Positions 32,608-41,299 of a stretch of 64,000 bases of DNA are shown here, in pieces. Made by a program: the position numbers and the translations under genes. The stretch's first letter is position 1. Every line of letters starts with the position of its first letter. The notes beneath the pieces were generated by a model, which saw only the letters and a list, made by a program, of their open reading frames with translations, was not told the origin of the DNA and did not search any database. Source of the stretch: Hymenobacter sp. DG01 (GTDB lineage: Bacteria; Bacteroidota; Bacteroidia; Cytophagales; Hymenobacteraceae); assembly GCF_006352025.1 (NCBI RefSeq), contig NZ_CP040936.1, positions 2,914,001 to 2,978,000 of the forward strand, given 5' to 3'.

Positions 32608-33606
32608 TTACCCCACCGGTCCTTCCTGCTCCTTCCAAGAGGGTGTACCACCTGAGACCAGTTGGGGCCAACCATCTACATACTCCAGCCGGTCTAGCAG
32701 CATCACGCGGCGTGAGAAGCCTTGTTCATCATCAATAGCATCGAAGGTGGGCTGCCGGGGGGCGATGGCGTGGTAGGCCAGCCAGTCCTGCCCGGCCGCG
32801 TCCGTAACGACGCAGTTGTGGCCGGGAGCGAGCCAGTGCTCATTTCCCTCCAGCAGCATGGCGTAGGGGTTGCCGGTGGCTTCGGCCAGGGTTTCGAAGG
32901 GGCCGGTAGCGGCGCGGGACCGGGCCACCAGCACGCCGTAGTGCGCATCGGGGCCGCAGCAGTTGTTGCCAGAGTAAAACAGGTAGTACCAGCCGTGGCG
33001 CAGCACTACCCAGCTACCTTCCAGCAGTTGGTCGTAGCGGCGCGGGTCGCCGGCTCCGGCAGGCTCCAACAGAGTTATTTCTTCACTGCCGGGCACGAAG
33101 GATAACCGGTCTTCGGCCAGTTCCCGCACCCGCAGCGCCCCGAAGCCGGAACCCCAGTATAGCAGCCGCTGGCCAGTAGCAGGGTCGTCAAACGCCATGG
33201 GGTCAATTTCCAGGAAACCTGTGCCGCATTGCAAGGGTGCGCCTATATCCCGGAATGGTCCGGCGGGGGTAGCGGAGGTAGCCACGGCCAGGCAAAGCCC
33301 GGCGCCCGAATCGGGTTTGGCCGAGTAATAGAGGTAGTAAATGCCGTTATGCTCGCTTACGTGCGGGGCCCAGAACTTCTGCGTAGTACTCGCCCAAATG
33401 GGTTTCTGCGGCAGTCCTTCGCCCAGGTATTCCCAGTCTACCAAATCCAGGGAGCGGCCTACCTGCAGGTTAATGATGAGGTTACCGGGCCGCTTCGTCT
33501 GGGTGCCATAGGCGTAATAATAGCCATCCGTCGCCCGGATGATGGTAGGGTCCGGAAAGTCGAAGTCCCAGATAGGGTTGCGGTAGGTAGCGGCGGGTTT
33601 GGGCAT
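32608..33606 (-). CDS. Glycoside hydrolase family 43 protein
   Basis: 332 residues. A five-bladed propeller is indicated by YRNPIWDFDFPDPTIIRATDGYYYAYGT at the start. The three acidic catalytic residues of GH43 are readable: Asp in DFPDPT (base), Asp in EIDPMAF (pKa modulator) and Glu in LLEGSWV (acid). GH43 enzymes cleave arabinan, xylan and similar plant polysaccharides. No signal peptide is visible, so it should act on imported oligosaccharides. No SusCD pair or other carbohydrate gene lies nearby. Confidence 0.9.
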   Translation of the reverse strand: MPKPAATYRNPIWDFDFPDPTIIRATDGYYYAYGTQTKRPGNLIINLQVGRSLDLVDWEYLGEGLPQKPIWASTTQKFWAPHVSEHNGIYYLYYSAKPDSGAGLCLAVATSATPAGPFRDIGAPLQCGTGFLEIDPMAFDDPATGQRLLYWGSGFGALRVRELAEDRLSFVPGSEEITLLEPAGAGDPRRYDQLLEGSWVVLRHGWYYLFYSGNNCCGPDAHYGVLVARSRAATGPFETLAEATGNPYAMLLEGNEHWLAPGHNCVVTDAAGQDWLAYHAIAPRQPTFDAIDDEQGFSRRVMLLDRLEYVDGWPQLVSGGTPSWKEQEGPVG

Positions 33607-33686
33607 AACAGCGGGGGTAGGCAGATGTGCTTATGCAAACGGATTCCAACTGGCTTGGATGTCATGCCCTCTCTGAGCCATAGATG

Positions 33687-33799
33687 CTTCCGGGCTGAAG
33701 TGGGTGTGGCACAGACTTCAATGGGTAACCTTTTGCCCGGATGATTTGAATCTGGGGCTACGGGCATAAGTCCTTGCCACACCTGCCCCAGCCCGGAAG
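33687..33799. repeat. Imperfect 25-bp inverted repeat upstream of pruA
   Basis: Left arm 33687-33711 (cttccgggctgaagtgggtg...) pairs with 33775-33799, with about four mismatches. It lies just before the pruA -7 element and could be an old mobile repeat or a regulatory fold. Confidence 0.55.
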
Positions 33800-33843
33800 C
33801 CCACTTGTGGTTTCATGCGAAGCGGGGATTTCGCGCAGGTGGC

Positions 33844-33851
33844 TACCTTTG
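33844..33851 (+). promoter_or_regulatory. -7 element (TACCTTTG) of pruA
   Basis: Exact TAnnTTTG match 49 bases before ATG 33901. Confidence 0.55.
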
Positions 33852-33900
33852 CCCCCTACCTCCCTCCACCATCCAAGCCCCCACAAAACCAGTACTTATT

Positions 33901-35571
33901 ATGGCCAACGCCTTCTTTAACGTTCCCGCTCCGATTAACGAACCCGTTAAGGGGTATGCTCCCAACTCGCCTGAGCGCACCGAGCTGCTCAAGACCCTAA
34001 AGGAGCTTAAGCAGCAGGAGCGCGACATTCCCATGCACATCGGCGGCCAGGAAGTACGCACCGGCAACACCCAGCGCATCTTCCCGCCCCACGACCACCA
34101 GCACACCCTCGGCTACTTCCACGAGGGCGACGCCTCCCACGTACAGCAGGCCATTGACGCCGCCCTGGCTGCCCGCCCCCTGTGGGCCGAGTTGCCTTGG
34201 GAGCAGCGCGCGGCCATCTTCCTGAAAGCCGCCGAGCTGCTGGCCGGCCCCTACCGCGCCCGTCTCAACGCGGCCACCATGCTGGGCCAGAGCAAAAACG
34301 CCTTCCAAGCTGAAATCGACGCTGCCTGCGAGCTGATCGACTTCTTCCGGTTCAACGTGCACTTCATGCAGGAGCTGTACCACCAGCAGCCCCAGAGCCA
34401 GCCCGGCATGTGGAACCGCCTGGAGCACCGCCCCTTGGAAGGCTTCGTATTTGCCCTCACGCCTTTCAACTTCACTTCCATTGCCGGTAACCTGCCTACC
34501 TGCGTGGCCCTGATGGGCAACGTGGTGGTATGGAAGCCCGCCTACACCCAGATCTACTCGGCGCAAGTGCTGATGGAACTGTTTAAGGAGGCCGGCCTGC
34601 CCGATGGCGTTATCAACCTGATTTACGTGGACGGCCCCGTAGCCGGCGACGTTATTTTCCAGCACCGCGACTTCGCCGGTATCCACTTCACCGGCTCCAC
34701 GGGCGTGTTCCAGAACATCTGGCAGACGATTGGCCAGAACATCAAGCGCTACAAGAGCTACCCCCGCATCGTGGGCGAAACTGGTGGTAAAGACTTCATT
34801 GTGGCGCACCCTTCGGCCCACGCCAAGGCCGTGGCTACGGCCATTACCCGCGGCGCTTTCGAGTACCAGGGCCAGAAGTGCTCGGCCGCCTCGCGTATCT
34901 ACCTGCCCAGCAACCTCGCCGACGAAATTCTGGGCTACGTGAAGCAGGACCTCGCCTCGTTCAAGATGGGCGACGTGGAGGACTTCTCGAACTTCATCAA
35001 CGCCGTTATCAGCGAAACGTCCTTCGACAAGCTGGCCAAGTACATTGATGGAGCCAAAGCCGACAGCAACGCCGAAATAGTGGCCGGCGGCGGCTACGAT
35101 AAGTCGAAGGGTTACTTCATCGAGCCTACGGTTATCGTGACCAAGGACCCGAAGTACACCACCATGTGCGACGAGCTGTTCGGCCCCGTGGTAACCGTGT
35201 ATATCTACGACGAAGCCGAGTTCGAGCAAACCCTGGAGGTAGTAGATTCCACCTCGCCCTACGCCCTCACCGGCGCTATCTTCTCCCAGGACCGCTACGC
35301 CATTGAGCTGGCCTCGAAGAAGCTGGTGCAGGCCGCCGGCAACTTCTACATCAACGACAAGCCCACCGGCGCCGTGGTGGGCCAGCAGCCCTTCGGCGGG
35401 GCCCGCGCTTCCGGCACCAACGACAAAGCCGGCTCCCTGCTGAACCTGCTGCGCTGGGTGTCGCCGCGCGCCATCAAGGAAACCTTCGTGCCCGTAACCG
35501 ACTACCGCTACCCCTTCCTGGGCGTGGAAACCGGCGAAAACCTGAACGTAACCGGCCAGGGCGGTTTCTAA
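33901..35571 (+). CDS. pruA: L-glutamate gamma-semialdehyde dehydrogenase
   Basis: 556 residues from ATG 33901; upstream in-frame codons lie across the promoter and are excluded. The enzyme oxidises glutamate semialdehyde to glutamate, the second step of proline catabolism. Aldehyde dehydrogenase landmarks: TPFNFTSIAGNL, VVWKPA, HFTGSTGVF, catalytic-side Glu in VGETGGKDF, catalytic Cys in YQGQKCSAASR and CDELFGPVVTVY. The single-domain, roughly 550-residue form without a proline dehydrogenase fusion is usual in Bacteroidota. putA/prodh is not adjacent. Confidence 0.95.
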   Translation: MANAFFNVPAPINEPVKGYAPNSPERTELLKTLKELKQQERDIPMHIGGQEVRTGNTQRIFPPHDHQHTLGYFHEGDASHVQQAIDAALAARPLWAELPWEQRAAIFLKAAELLAGPYRARLNAATMLGQSKNAFQAEIDAACELIDFFRFNVHFMQELYHQQPQSQPGMWNRLEHRPLEGFVFALTPFNFTSIAGNLPTCVALMGNVVVWKPAYTQIYSAQVLMELFKEAGLPDGVINLIYVDGPVAGDVIFQHRDFAGIHFTGSTGVFQNIWQTIGQNIKRYKSYPRIVGETGGKDFIVAHPSAHAKAVATAITRGAFEYQGQKCSAASRIYLPSNLADEILGYVKQDLASFKMGDVEDFSNFINAVISETSFDKLAKYIDGAKADSNAEIVAGGGYDKSKGYFIEPTVIVTKDPKYTTMCDELFGPVVTVYIYDEAEFEQTLEVVDSTSPYALTGAIFSQDRYAIELASKKLVQAAGNFYINDKPTGAVVGQQPFGGARASGTNDKAGSLLNLLRWVSPRAIKETFVPVTDYRYPFLGVETGENLNVTGQGGF

Positions 35572-35594
35572 GCTAGTTTGATTGGGTTTTACAG

Positions 35595-35628
35595 AAAAGG
35601 CCGCTTCGGGATTCCGGAGCGGCCTTTT
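35595..35628. terminator. Two-way terminator after pruA
   Basis: 15-bp stem (aaaaggccgcttcgg with ccggagcggcctttt, one mismatch), 4-base loop, between convergent genes. Confidence 0.88.
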
Positions 35629-35634
35629 TGCTGC

Positions 35635-36231
35635 CTAGCTGGTGCGAGGCTTGTCCAGCTGAGGCTGAATATCTAATTCAACATATATGTCGGTTAGGGG
35701 CAGCGCAATACCCAGTTCCGGGATGGTTACGGCATCCTCCTGGCTGGCTAACGGCGTGAACGACCACACGCCCGAGGGCTCCCGCCGGTACCACTCCACC
35801 AGCCAGCTGTTCGCCGATACCAGCAGGTAGTGTTGCAGGGAAGGCAGCTGAGTGTACCGGCTAAATTTCCACACCCGGTCGTGACTTTCCGTGCCCGGCG
35901 ACAGAACCTCGATGATGAGCACCGGATGCTGCATCACCACCTTGTCCGGCGAATCATCGGCGTGACAGGTCACCATCACGTCGGGGTAAGTGTATAGTTC
36001 ACCCTGCAGCACGGCCAAGCGAATGTTCTCTGCATACACGCGGCATCCCCTGCCCCGAAGCGAATTACGTAAGCTCATGACACAATTCAACACCGTAAGA
36101 TTGTGCGCGCCTACCCCGCCCGACATAGCAAACACTTCGCCGCGGTAAAACAGATGCCTTTCTTCTGAGGCCTCCTCCAGAGCGAAATATTCCTCCACGG
36201 TGTAGTGGCGGGTGGTAGCTAATTGTTCCAT
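35635..36231 (-). CDS. Uma2 family (DUF820) putative endonuclease
   Basis: 198 residues. The PD-(D/E)XK-like core is visible: YFALEEASEERHLFYRGEVFAMSGG, then LRGRGCRVYAENIRLAV, YTYPDVMVTCH and VLIIEVLSPGTESHDRVWKFSRYTQLPSLQHYLLVS. The family is widespread in cyanobacteria and Bacteroidota; nuclease activity is predicted from the fold rather than well proven. A -7 element lies 25 bases upstream. Confidence 0.9.
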   Translation of the reverse strand: MEQLATTRHYTVEEYFALEEASEERHLFYRGEVFAMSGGVGAHNLTVLNCVMSLRNSLRGRGCRVYAENIRLAVLQGELYTYPDVMVTCHADDSPDKVVMQHPVLIIEVLSPGTESHDRVWKFSRYTQLPSLQHYLLVSANSWLVEWYRREPSGVWSFTPLASQEDAVTIPELGIALPLTDIYVELDIQPQLDKPRTS

Positions 36232-36256
36232 GCGGGGTAGGAAAGTGGTTTCTCAC

Positions 36257-36264
36257 CAAAGATA
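36257..36264 (-). promoter_or_regulatory. -7 element (TATCTTTG) of the Uma2 gene
   Basis: Plus-strand CAAAGATA. It faces away from the nuoA promoter, so this short gap holds divergent promoters. Confidence 0.6.
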
Positions 36265-36292
36265 CACCTTTCCCCTACCTCCCGAATTCACC

Positions 36293-36323
36293 TTTGTTCC
36301 CAACTGCCCAAGCGCTACCTTTG
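36293..36323 (+). promoter_or_regulatory. Promoter of the nuoA-J operon
   Basis: TTTG at 36293-36296, a 19-base spacer, then TACCTTTG at 36316-36323: a full match to the Bacteroidota primary promoter. The ATG of nuoA is only 6 bases after the -7 box. Confidence 0.75.
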
Positions 36324-36329
36324 CCTTCC

Positions 36330-36758
36330 ATGCCGTTTCTGAGCGGCCTTACTCCGTCGATGTCTATGCTTCTCGCTGTTCCGGCCCAATACCAGCCCTC
36401 TGATTTTCTGCCGATTATCGTGCAGTTCGTCCTGGCCATTGCCTTCGTTGCTTTTTCCATGATAGCCTCGCACTTGCTAGGGCCGCGCCGGAAAAGCGTA
36501 GTAAAAGATGAAGCCTTCGAGTGCGGCATCGAATCGGTGGGCAACGCCCGCACCCCGATTTCGGTGAAGTACTTCCTCACGGCCATTCTGTTTGTACTTT
36601 TTGATGTGGAGGTAATCTTCATGTATCCCTGGGCCGTGAACTTCCGCGCCCTGGGCACTACCGGTTTCATCCAGATGATTGTGTTCTTGGCCCTGCTGAT
36701 GACGGGCTTTGCCTACGTCATCAAAAAGGGTGTTTTACGCTGGAACGAGTCGCGCTAA
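36330..36758 (+). CDS. nuoA: NADH-quinone oxidoreductase subunit A
   Basis: 142 residues from ATG 36330, just after the promoter; ATG 36360 is a possible alternative. Three membrane helices (FLPIIVQFVLAIAFVAFSMIASHL, FLTAILFVLFDVEVIFMYPWAV, GFIQMIVFLALLMTGFAYVI). The conserved loop KDEAFECGIESVGNA contains the Cys that reports on quinone-site conformation. First gene of complex I, at the junction of the peripheral and membrane arms. Confidence 0.96.
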   Translation: MPFLSGLTPSMSMLLAVPAQYQPSDFLPIIVQFVLAIAFVAFSMIASHLLGPRRKSVVKDEAFECGIESVGNARTPISVKYFLTAILFVLFDVEVIFMYPWAVNFRALGTTGFIQMIVFLALLMTGFAYVIKKGVLRWNESR

Positions 36759-36827
36759 AGCAACCTTTGGCCCTGGGCCTGTGTTGCCTGAATGAAGCCC
36801 CACGCTTCCTCAAACTGACTGACCCTC

Positions 36828-37382
36828 ATGGAAAATAGAGCTCCTGAAATCAAAATGGTAGATGCACCGGAAGGCCTGGAAGGTGCCGGTTTCTTTGCTA
36901 CCTCCCTGGAGAAAGTAGTGGGTATTGCCCGCGCCAACTCCCTCTGGCCCCTGCCCTTTGCTACCTCCTGCTGCGGCATCGAGTTCATGGCAACCATGGG
37001 CGCCCGCTACGACATTTCCCGCTTCGGCTCCGAGCGACCTTCTTTCTCGCCCCGGCAAGCCGACCTGCTGATGGTGATGGGTACCATTGCCAAGAAGATG
37101 GCCCCCATTGTAAAGCAGGTGTATGAGCAGATGGCTGAGCCCCGCTGGGTGCTGGCCATGGGTGCCTGCGCCTGCTCGGGTGGTATCTTCGATACGTACT
37201 CCGTGCTCCAGGGCATCGACCGCATCATTCCCGTGGACGTGTACATCCCCGGCTGCCCGCCCCGCCCCGAGCAGGTACTCGACGGCCTGATGCGCATTCA
37301 GGACCTGGCCAAAAACGAATCCCTCCGCCGCCGCAACTCGCCTGAGTACCAGGCCCTGCTGGCGTCTTACAATATCAAGTAG
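36828..37382 (+). CDS. nuoB: NADH-quinone oxidoreductase subunit B
   Basis: 184 residues. It holds the terminal 4Fe-4S cluster N2: tandem Cys in [11 protein letters not shown], Cys in MGACACSGG, and Cys in [16 protein letters not shown]. It passes electrons to quinone. Third landmark [22 protein letters not shown] is present. It lies 69 bases after nuoA. Confidence 0.97.
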   Translation: MENRAPEIKMVDAPEGLEGAGFFATSLEKVVGIARANSLWPLPFATSCCGIEFMATMGARYDISRFGSERPSFSPRQADLLMVMGTIAKKMAPIVKQVYEQMAEPRWVLAMGACACSGGIFDTYSVLQGIDRIIPVDVYIPGCPPRPEQVLDGLMRIQDLAKNESLRRRNSPEYQALLASYNIK

Positions 37383-37385
37383 TTA

Positions 37386-37430
37386 GTAGTAGGTATTGGG
37401 AAGGTTCTGTGCTTTCCCAATATCTACTAC
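37386..37430. repeat. Hairpin between nuoB and nuoC
   Basis: 16-bp arms gtagtaggtattggga (37386-37401) and tcccaatatctactac (37415-37430) with one G-T pair and a 13-base loop. There is no T-tail. Confidence 0.65.
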
Positions 37431-37450
37431 CTGATACCCAATACCAAACA

Positions 37451-38014
37451 ATGGCTGATCAGAACGAATCCCCGGCGGCCCAGGAAGCCGCCGCTGCCCA
37501 GGACCCGGCAACGCAGAAAAACGCGCAGCTGCTGGCCCTGCTGCACCGCTTGTTCGGCGCGGACACGTTCACCGACGTGGAAGAGCCTTACGGTCTGCTG
37601 ACCGCTACGACCACGCGGGAACGGATTCACGATATCATTGCCGGCCTGCAGCAAGATCAGGAGCTTCAAGTGAACTTCCTGACCACTATGTGCGGCATGC
37701 ACTTCCCCGATAAGGAAGGTCAGGAACTGGGCATGGTGTATCACCTGCACAGCCTGGTGCACAACGTGCGGCTGCGCCTGAAAATCTTCTTCCCTATCAA
37801 TGACCCGGTAGTGCCCACCATGACGGACCTCTACTCCACTGCCAACTGGATGGAGCGTGAGGCTTACGACTTCTTTGGCATTCAGTTTCCGGGCCACCCT
37901 AACCTCATTCGCATCCTCAATGTGGAGGACATGGACTACCACCCCATGCGCAAGGAATACGCGCTGGAAGATGGTACCCGCGAAGACAAAACCGACCTTT
38001 TCTTCGGCCGCTAG
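37451..38014 (+). CDS. nuoC: NADH-quinone oxidoreductase subunit C
   Basis: 187 residues from ATG 37451; the earlier in-frame start at 37409 lies in the intergenic hairpin. The 30-kDa subunit signature EREAYDFFGIQFPGHPNLIRIL and DYHPMRKEY are clear. The Ala/Gln-rich first 30 residues are a lineage extension. Separate from nuoD, unlike the fused NuoCD of enterobacteria. Peripheral arm. Confidence 0.95.
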   Translation: MADQNESPAAQEAAAAQDPATQKNAQLLALLHRLFGADTFTDVEEPYGLLTATTTRERIHDIIAGLQQDQELQVNFLTTMCGMHFPDKEGQELGMVYHLHSLVHNVRLRLKIFFPINDPVVPTMTDLYSTANWMEREAYDFFGIQFPGHPNLIRILNVEDMDYHPMRKEYALEDGTREDKTDLFFGR

Positions 38015-38032
38015 GCCCCTGATACCTTTATC

Positions 38033-39301
38033 ATGGCAGTAAACGATACGCTGGAAGGCACCCGCAAAATTGTGGAAGAGGCCGAAGTGCAGAGACCCAA
38101 TCTGCACCCACTGGCGCCTTCCGTCAACGACTTCAACCAGGAGCTGACCACGCTCAACCTGGGCCCTACCCACCCCGCTACCCACGGCATCTTCCAGAAC
38201 ATTCTGCAGATGGACGGCGAGCGGATTGTTTCGGGTGTACCTACCATTGGCTACATCCACCGCGCCTTCGAGAAGATTGCGGAGCGCCGGCCTTTCTATC
38301 AGATTACGCCCCTGACGGACCGTATGAACTACTGTTCGTCGCCCATCAACAACATGGGCTGGCACATGACGGTAGAGAAGCTGCTGGGGGTAGAAGTACC
38401 CAAGCGCGCCCAGTACATGCGCGTGATTCTGATGGAGCTGGCCCGTATTTCGGACCACCTCATCTGCAACGGCATTCTGGGGGTAGATACCGGAGCCTTC
38501 ACCGGTTTCCTCTACCTGATGGATGAGCGGGAGAAGATTTACGAAATCTACGAGGAAGTAAGCGGTGCCCGCCTGACCACCAACATGGGCCGCGTAGGCG
38601 GTATGGAGCGCGACTTCACCGATGTAGCCATCGAGAAGTTGCGGACTTGGCTGAAAACCTTCCCGGCCGTGATGAGCGAGTTCGAGAAGATGTTCAACCG
38701 CAACCGCATCTTCATGGACCGTGTGGTCGATGTAGGTGCTATTTCCGCCGAACGTGCGCTGAACTACGGCTTCACGGGTCCTAACCTGCGGGCCGCCGGT
38801 GTCGATTACGACGTGCGGGTGATGAACCCTTACTCCAGTTACCAGGATTTCGAGTTTGAAATTCCGGTAGGGACTAAGGGCGACACCTACGACCGGTTCA
38901 TGGTGCGCAACGAGGAAATCTGGCAGAGCCTGCGCATCATCAATCAGGCGCTGGAAAACCTGCCCCAGGGCCCCTATCACGCCGACGCACCTCACTACTA
39001 CCTGCCGCCCAAGCAGGCCGTGTACAAGAACATGGAAGCCCTCATTTATCACTTCAAGATTGTGATGGGCGAGATTGAGGCTCCGGTGGGCGAGGTGTAC
39101 CACTCGGTAGAAGGTGGCAATGGGGAGTTAGGTTTCTACCTGGTTTCTGATGGAGGCCGCACGCCCTACCGCCTGCACTTCCGTCGGCCTTGCTTCATCT
39201 ACTACCAGGCCTACACCGAGATGGTAACCGGCCAGACGCTCTCCGACGCCATCGTGACGCTGTCGTCGATGAACGTAATTGCCGGCGAGCTGGACGCGTA
39301 G
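38033..39301 (+). CDS. nuoD: NADH-quinone oxidoreductase subunit D
   Basis: 422 residues, starting 18 bases after nuoC. The 49-kDa subunit forms the quinone pocket with NuoB: LNLGPTHPATHGIFQNILQMDGE contains the loop with the conserved His, and DRMNYCSSPINNMGW and GVDTGAFTGFLYLMDEREKI follow. The [NiFe]-hydrogenase-like C-terminus (RTPYRLHFRRPCF) lacks metal ligands, as expected. Confidence 0.97.
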   Translation: MAVNDTLEGTRKIVEEAEVQRPNLHPLAPSVNDFNQELTTLNLGPTHPATHGIFQNILQMDGERIVSGVPTIGYIHRAFEKIAERRPFYQITPLTDRMNYCSSPINNMGWHMTVEKLLGVEVPKRAQYMRVILMELARISDHLICNGILGVDTGAFTGFLYLMDEREKIYEIYEEVSGARLTTNMGRVGGMERDFTDVAIEKLRTWLKTFPAVMSEFEKMFNRNRIFMDRVVDVGAISAERALNYGFTGPNLRAAGVDYDVRVMNPYSSYQDFEFEIPVGTKGDTYDRFMVRNEEIWQSLRIINQALENLPQGPYHADAPHYYLPPKQAVYKNMEALIYHFKIVMGEIEAPVGEVYHSVEGGNGELGFYLVSDGGRTPYRLHFRRPCFIYYQAYTEMVTGQTLSDAIVTLSSMNVIAGELDA

Positions 39302-39323
39302 TTTTTTGCTGAATTTGACTTTT

Positions 39324-39893
39324 ATGGAGACGACTGCCGTCAAGCCGCAATTTTCCGAAGCCGCCCAGGCTGAAATCAAGCGTCTGCTCACCCACTACCC
39401 TGATGACCGCCGGAAGTCAGCCCTGCTGCCCGTTCTGCACATTGCACAGGCCGAGTTCGGTGGTTGGGTAAGCCCCGAGGTGCAAGACCTAGTGGCCGAG
39501 GTATTGGATATCAAGCCCATTGAGGTATATGAGGTTGCTACCTTCTATACGATGTTCAACCTCAAGCCAGTAGGCAAGCACGTACTGGAAATCTGTCGGA
39601 CGGGCCCTTGCATGCTGCGCGGCTCCGATGAGCTGACAGCTCACCTGGAGCGCATCACCGGCGCCAAAGTGGGCGGGCCGGCTTCGGCTGACGGCTTGTT
39701 CACCCTAAAGGAAGTAGAGTGTCTGGCGGCTTGCGGCTTTGCCCCCATCGTGCAGGTGCGCGAGAAGTACTACGAGCAGCTCGACACTCCGGAAGCCGTG
39801 GATGCCATGCTTACTGAGCTACGCAACCAAGTGCACCGCCCCGCCTTGCCGTGGGAAGAAACCGGCTTGCCCAACGCGCTGGCCAACAACTAA
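39324..39893 (+). CDS. nuoE: NADH-quinone oxidoreductase subunit E
   Basis: 189 residues from ATG 39324. Thioredoxin-like 2Fe-2S protein (cluster N1a): Cys pair in EICRTGPCMLRG and Cys pair in VECLAACGFAP. It partners NuoF in the NADH-oxidising module. The gap to nuoF is 20 bases. Confidence 0.96.
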   Translation: METTAVKPQFSEAAQAEIKRLLTHYPDDRRKSALLPVLHIAQAEFGGWVSPEVQDLVAEVLDIKPIEVYEVATFYTMFNLKPVGKHVLEICRTGPCMLRGSDELTAHLERITGAKVGGPASADGLFTLKEVECLAACGFAPIVQVREKYYEQLDTPEAVDAMLTELRNQVHRPALPWEETGLPNALANN

Positions 39894-39913
39894 CGTCTTT
39901 CAGCTCTGAATCT

Positions 39914-41254
39914 ATGGGACGCAAACTGCTGACCGAACATATTAACGTTGAAGGCATTAACACCTTTGAGGTGTACCGCAAACACGGCGGTTACCGCTCG
40001 GTGGAGAAGGCCCTCAAGACGATGACCCCCGACGAGGTGGTGGAAGAAGTGAAGAAGTCGGGCCTGCGGGGCCGCGGCGGCGCTGGCTTCCCTACCGGTA
40101 TGAAGTGGAGCTTCCTGGCCAAGCCCGAAGGAGTGCCGCGCTACCTCGTTTGCAACGCCGACGAATCGGAGCCGGGTACCTTCAAGGACCGGCAGCTGAT
40201 GTCGAAGCTACCCCACCTGCTCATCGAGGGCATGATTACGAGCTCGTACGCCCTGGGCGCCAACACCTCGTACATCTACATCCGCGGGGAGCTGTTGTAC
40301 GTGCTGCGCATCCTGGAAAAAGCCATTGCCGAAGCTTACGCGGCAGGTTTCCTGGGCAAGAACATCCTGGGCTCGGGCTACGACCTGGACCTGCACGTGC
40401 ATCCCGGCGGCGGTGCCTACATCTGCGGGGAGGAAACGGCTCTGCTGGAATCCTTGGAAGGCAAGCGCGGTAATCCGCGCAATAAGCCCCCGTTCCCGGC
40501 TGTGCAGGGTTTGTACGCCCGCCCCACGGTAGTAAATAACGTGGAATCTATTGCCGCGGTACCGGTTATCGTGAACGAGGGTGGCGACGAGTACGCCAAG
40601 ATTGGTGTGGGCCGGAGCACCGGCACCAAGCTGATTTCAGCTTGCGGACACCTCAACAAGCCCGGCATCTATGAAATTGAATTAGGCCTGCCCGTTGAAG
40701 AGTTCATCTATTCCGATGAGTACTGCGGCGGCATTTGGAAAGGTCGCGACCTGAAAGCGGTGGTAGCCGGTGGTTCTTCGGTGCCGATTCTGCCCAAGGA
40801 GCTCATCCTGAAAACAGCCGCCGGCGAAAACCGCCTCATGACCTATGAGTCACTTTCGGATGGTGGTTTCGTGACGGGTACTATGCTGGGTTCCGGTGGC
40901 TTTATTGCCATGGACGAAACGACCTGCATCGTGCGCAATACCTGGAACTTCTCCCGCTTCTACCACCACGAGTCGTGCGGGCAATGCTCACCCTGCCGCG
41001 AGGGAACAGGCTGGATGGAAAAGGTGCTGCACCGCCTGGAGCACGGCCACGGCCACATGGAGGACATCGACCTGCTGGTAAGTGTTGCCAAGCAAATCGA
41101 GGGTAACACCATTTGCCCACTTGGTGAAGCTGCCGCTTGGCCCGTTGCCGCCGCTGTACGTCATTTCCGCCACGAGTTTGAGTGGCACGTGACCCACGCC
41201 AAGGAAGCGGCCCAGCCCGGCGCCGTGTACCGGGCTAATGCCGTGCTGGTTTAA
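39914..41254 (+). CDS. nuoF: NADH-quinone oxidoreductase subunit F
   Basis: 446 residues from ATG 39914. Site of NADH oxidation: glycine-rich FMN/NADH loop LRGRGGAGFPTGMKW, CNADESEPGTFKDR, and the 4Fe-4S cluster N3 ligands in ESCGQCSPCREG with a later Cys in NTICPLGEA. HPGGGAYICGEETAL is also conserved. Cytoplasmic tip of complex I. Confidence 0.97.
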   Translation: MGRKLLTEHINVEGINTFEVYRKHGGYRSVEKALKTMTPDEVVEEVKKSGLRGRGGAGFPTGMKWSFLAKPEGVPRYLVCNADESEPGTFKDRQLMSKLPHLLIEGMITSSYALGANTSYIYIRGELLYVLRILEKAIAEAYAAGFLGKNILGSGYDLDLHVHPGGGAYICGEETALLESLEGKRGNPRNKPPFPAVQGLYARPTVVNNVESIAAVPVIVNEGGDEYAKIGVGRSTGTKLISACGHLNKPGIYEIELGLPVEEFIYSDEYCGGIWKGRDLKAVVAGGSSVPILPKELILKTAAGENRLMTYESLSDGGFVTGTMLGSGGFIAMDETTCIVRNTWNFSRFYHHESCGQCSPCREGTGWMEKVLHRLEHGHGHMEDIDLLVSVAKQIEGNTICPLGEAAAWPVAAAVRHFRHEFEWHVTHAKEAAQPGAVYRANAVLV

Positions 41255-41299
41255 TTTCTAGTAACTGACTTTCTCTTCCCGATCAGGAAGCTTTGAATA

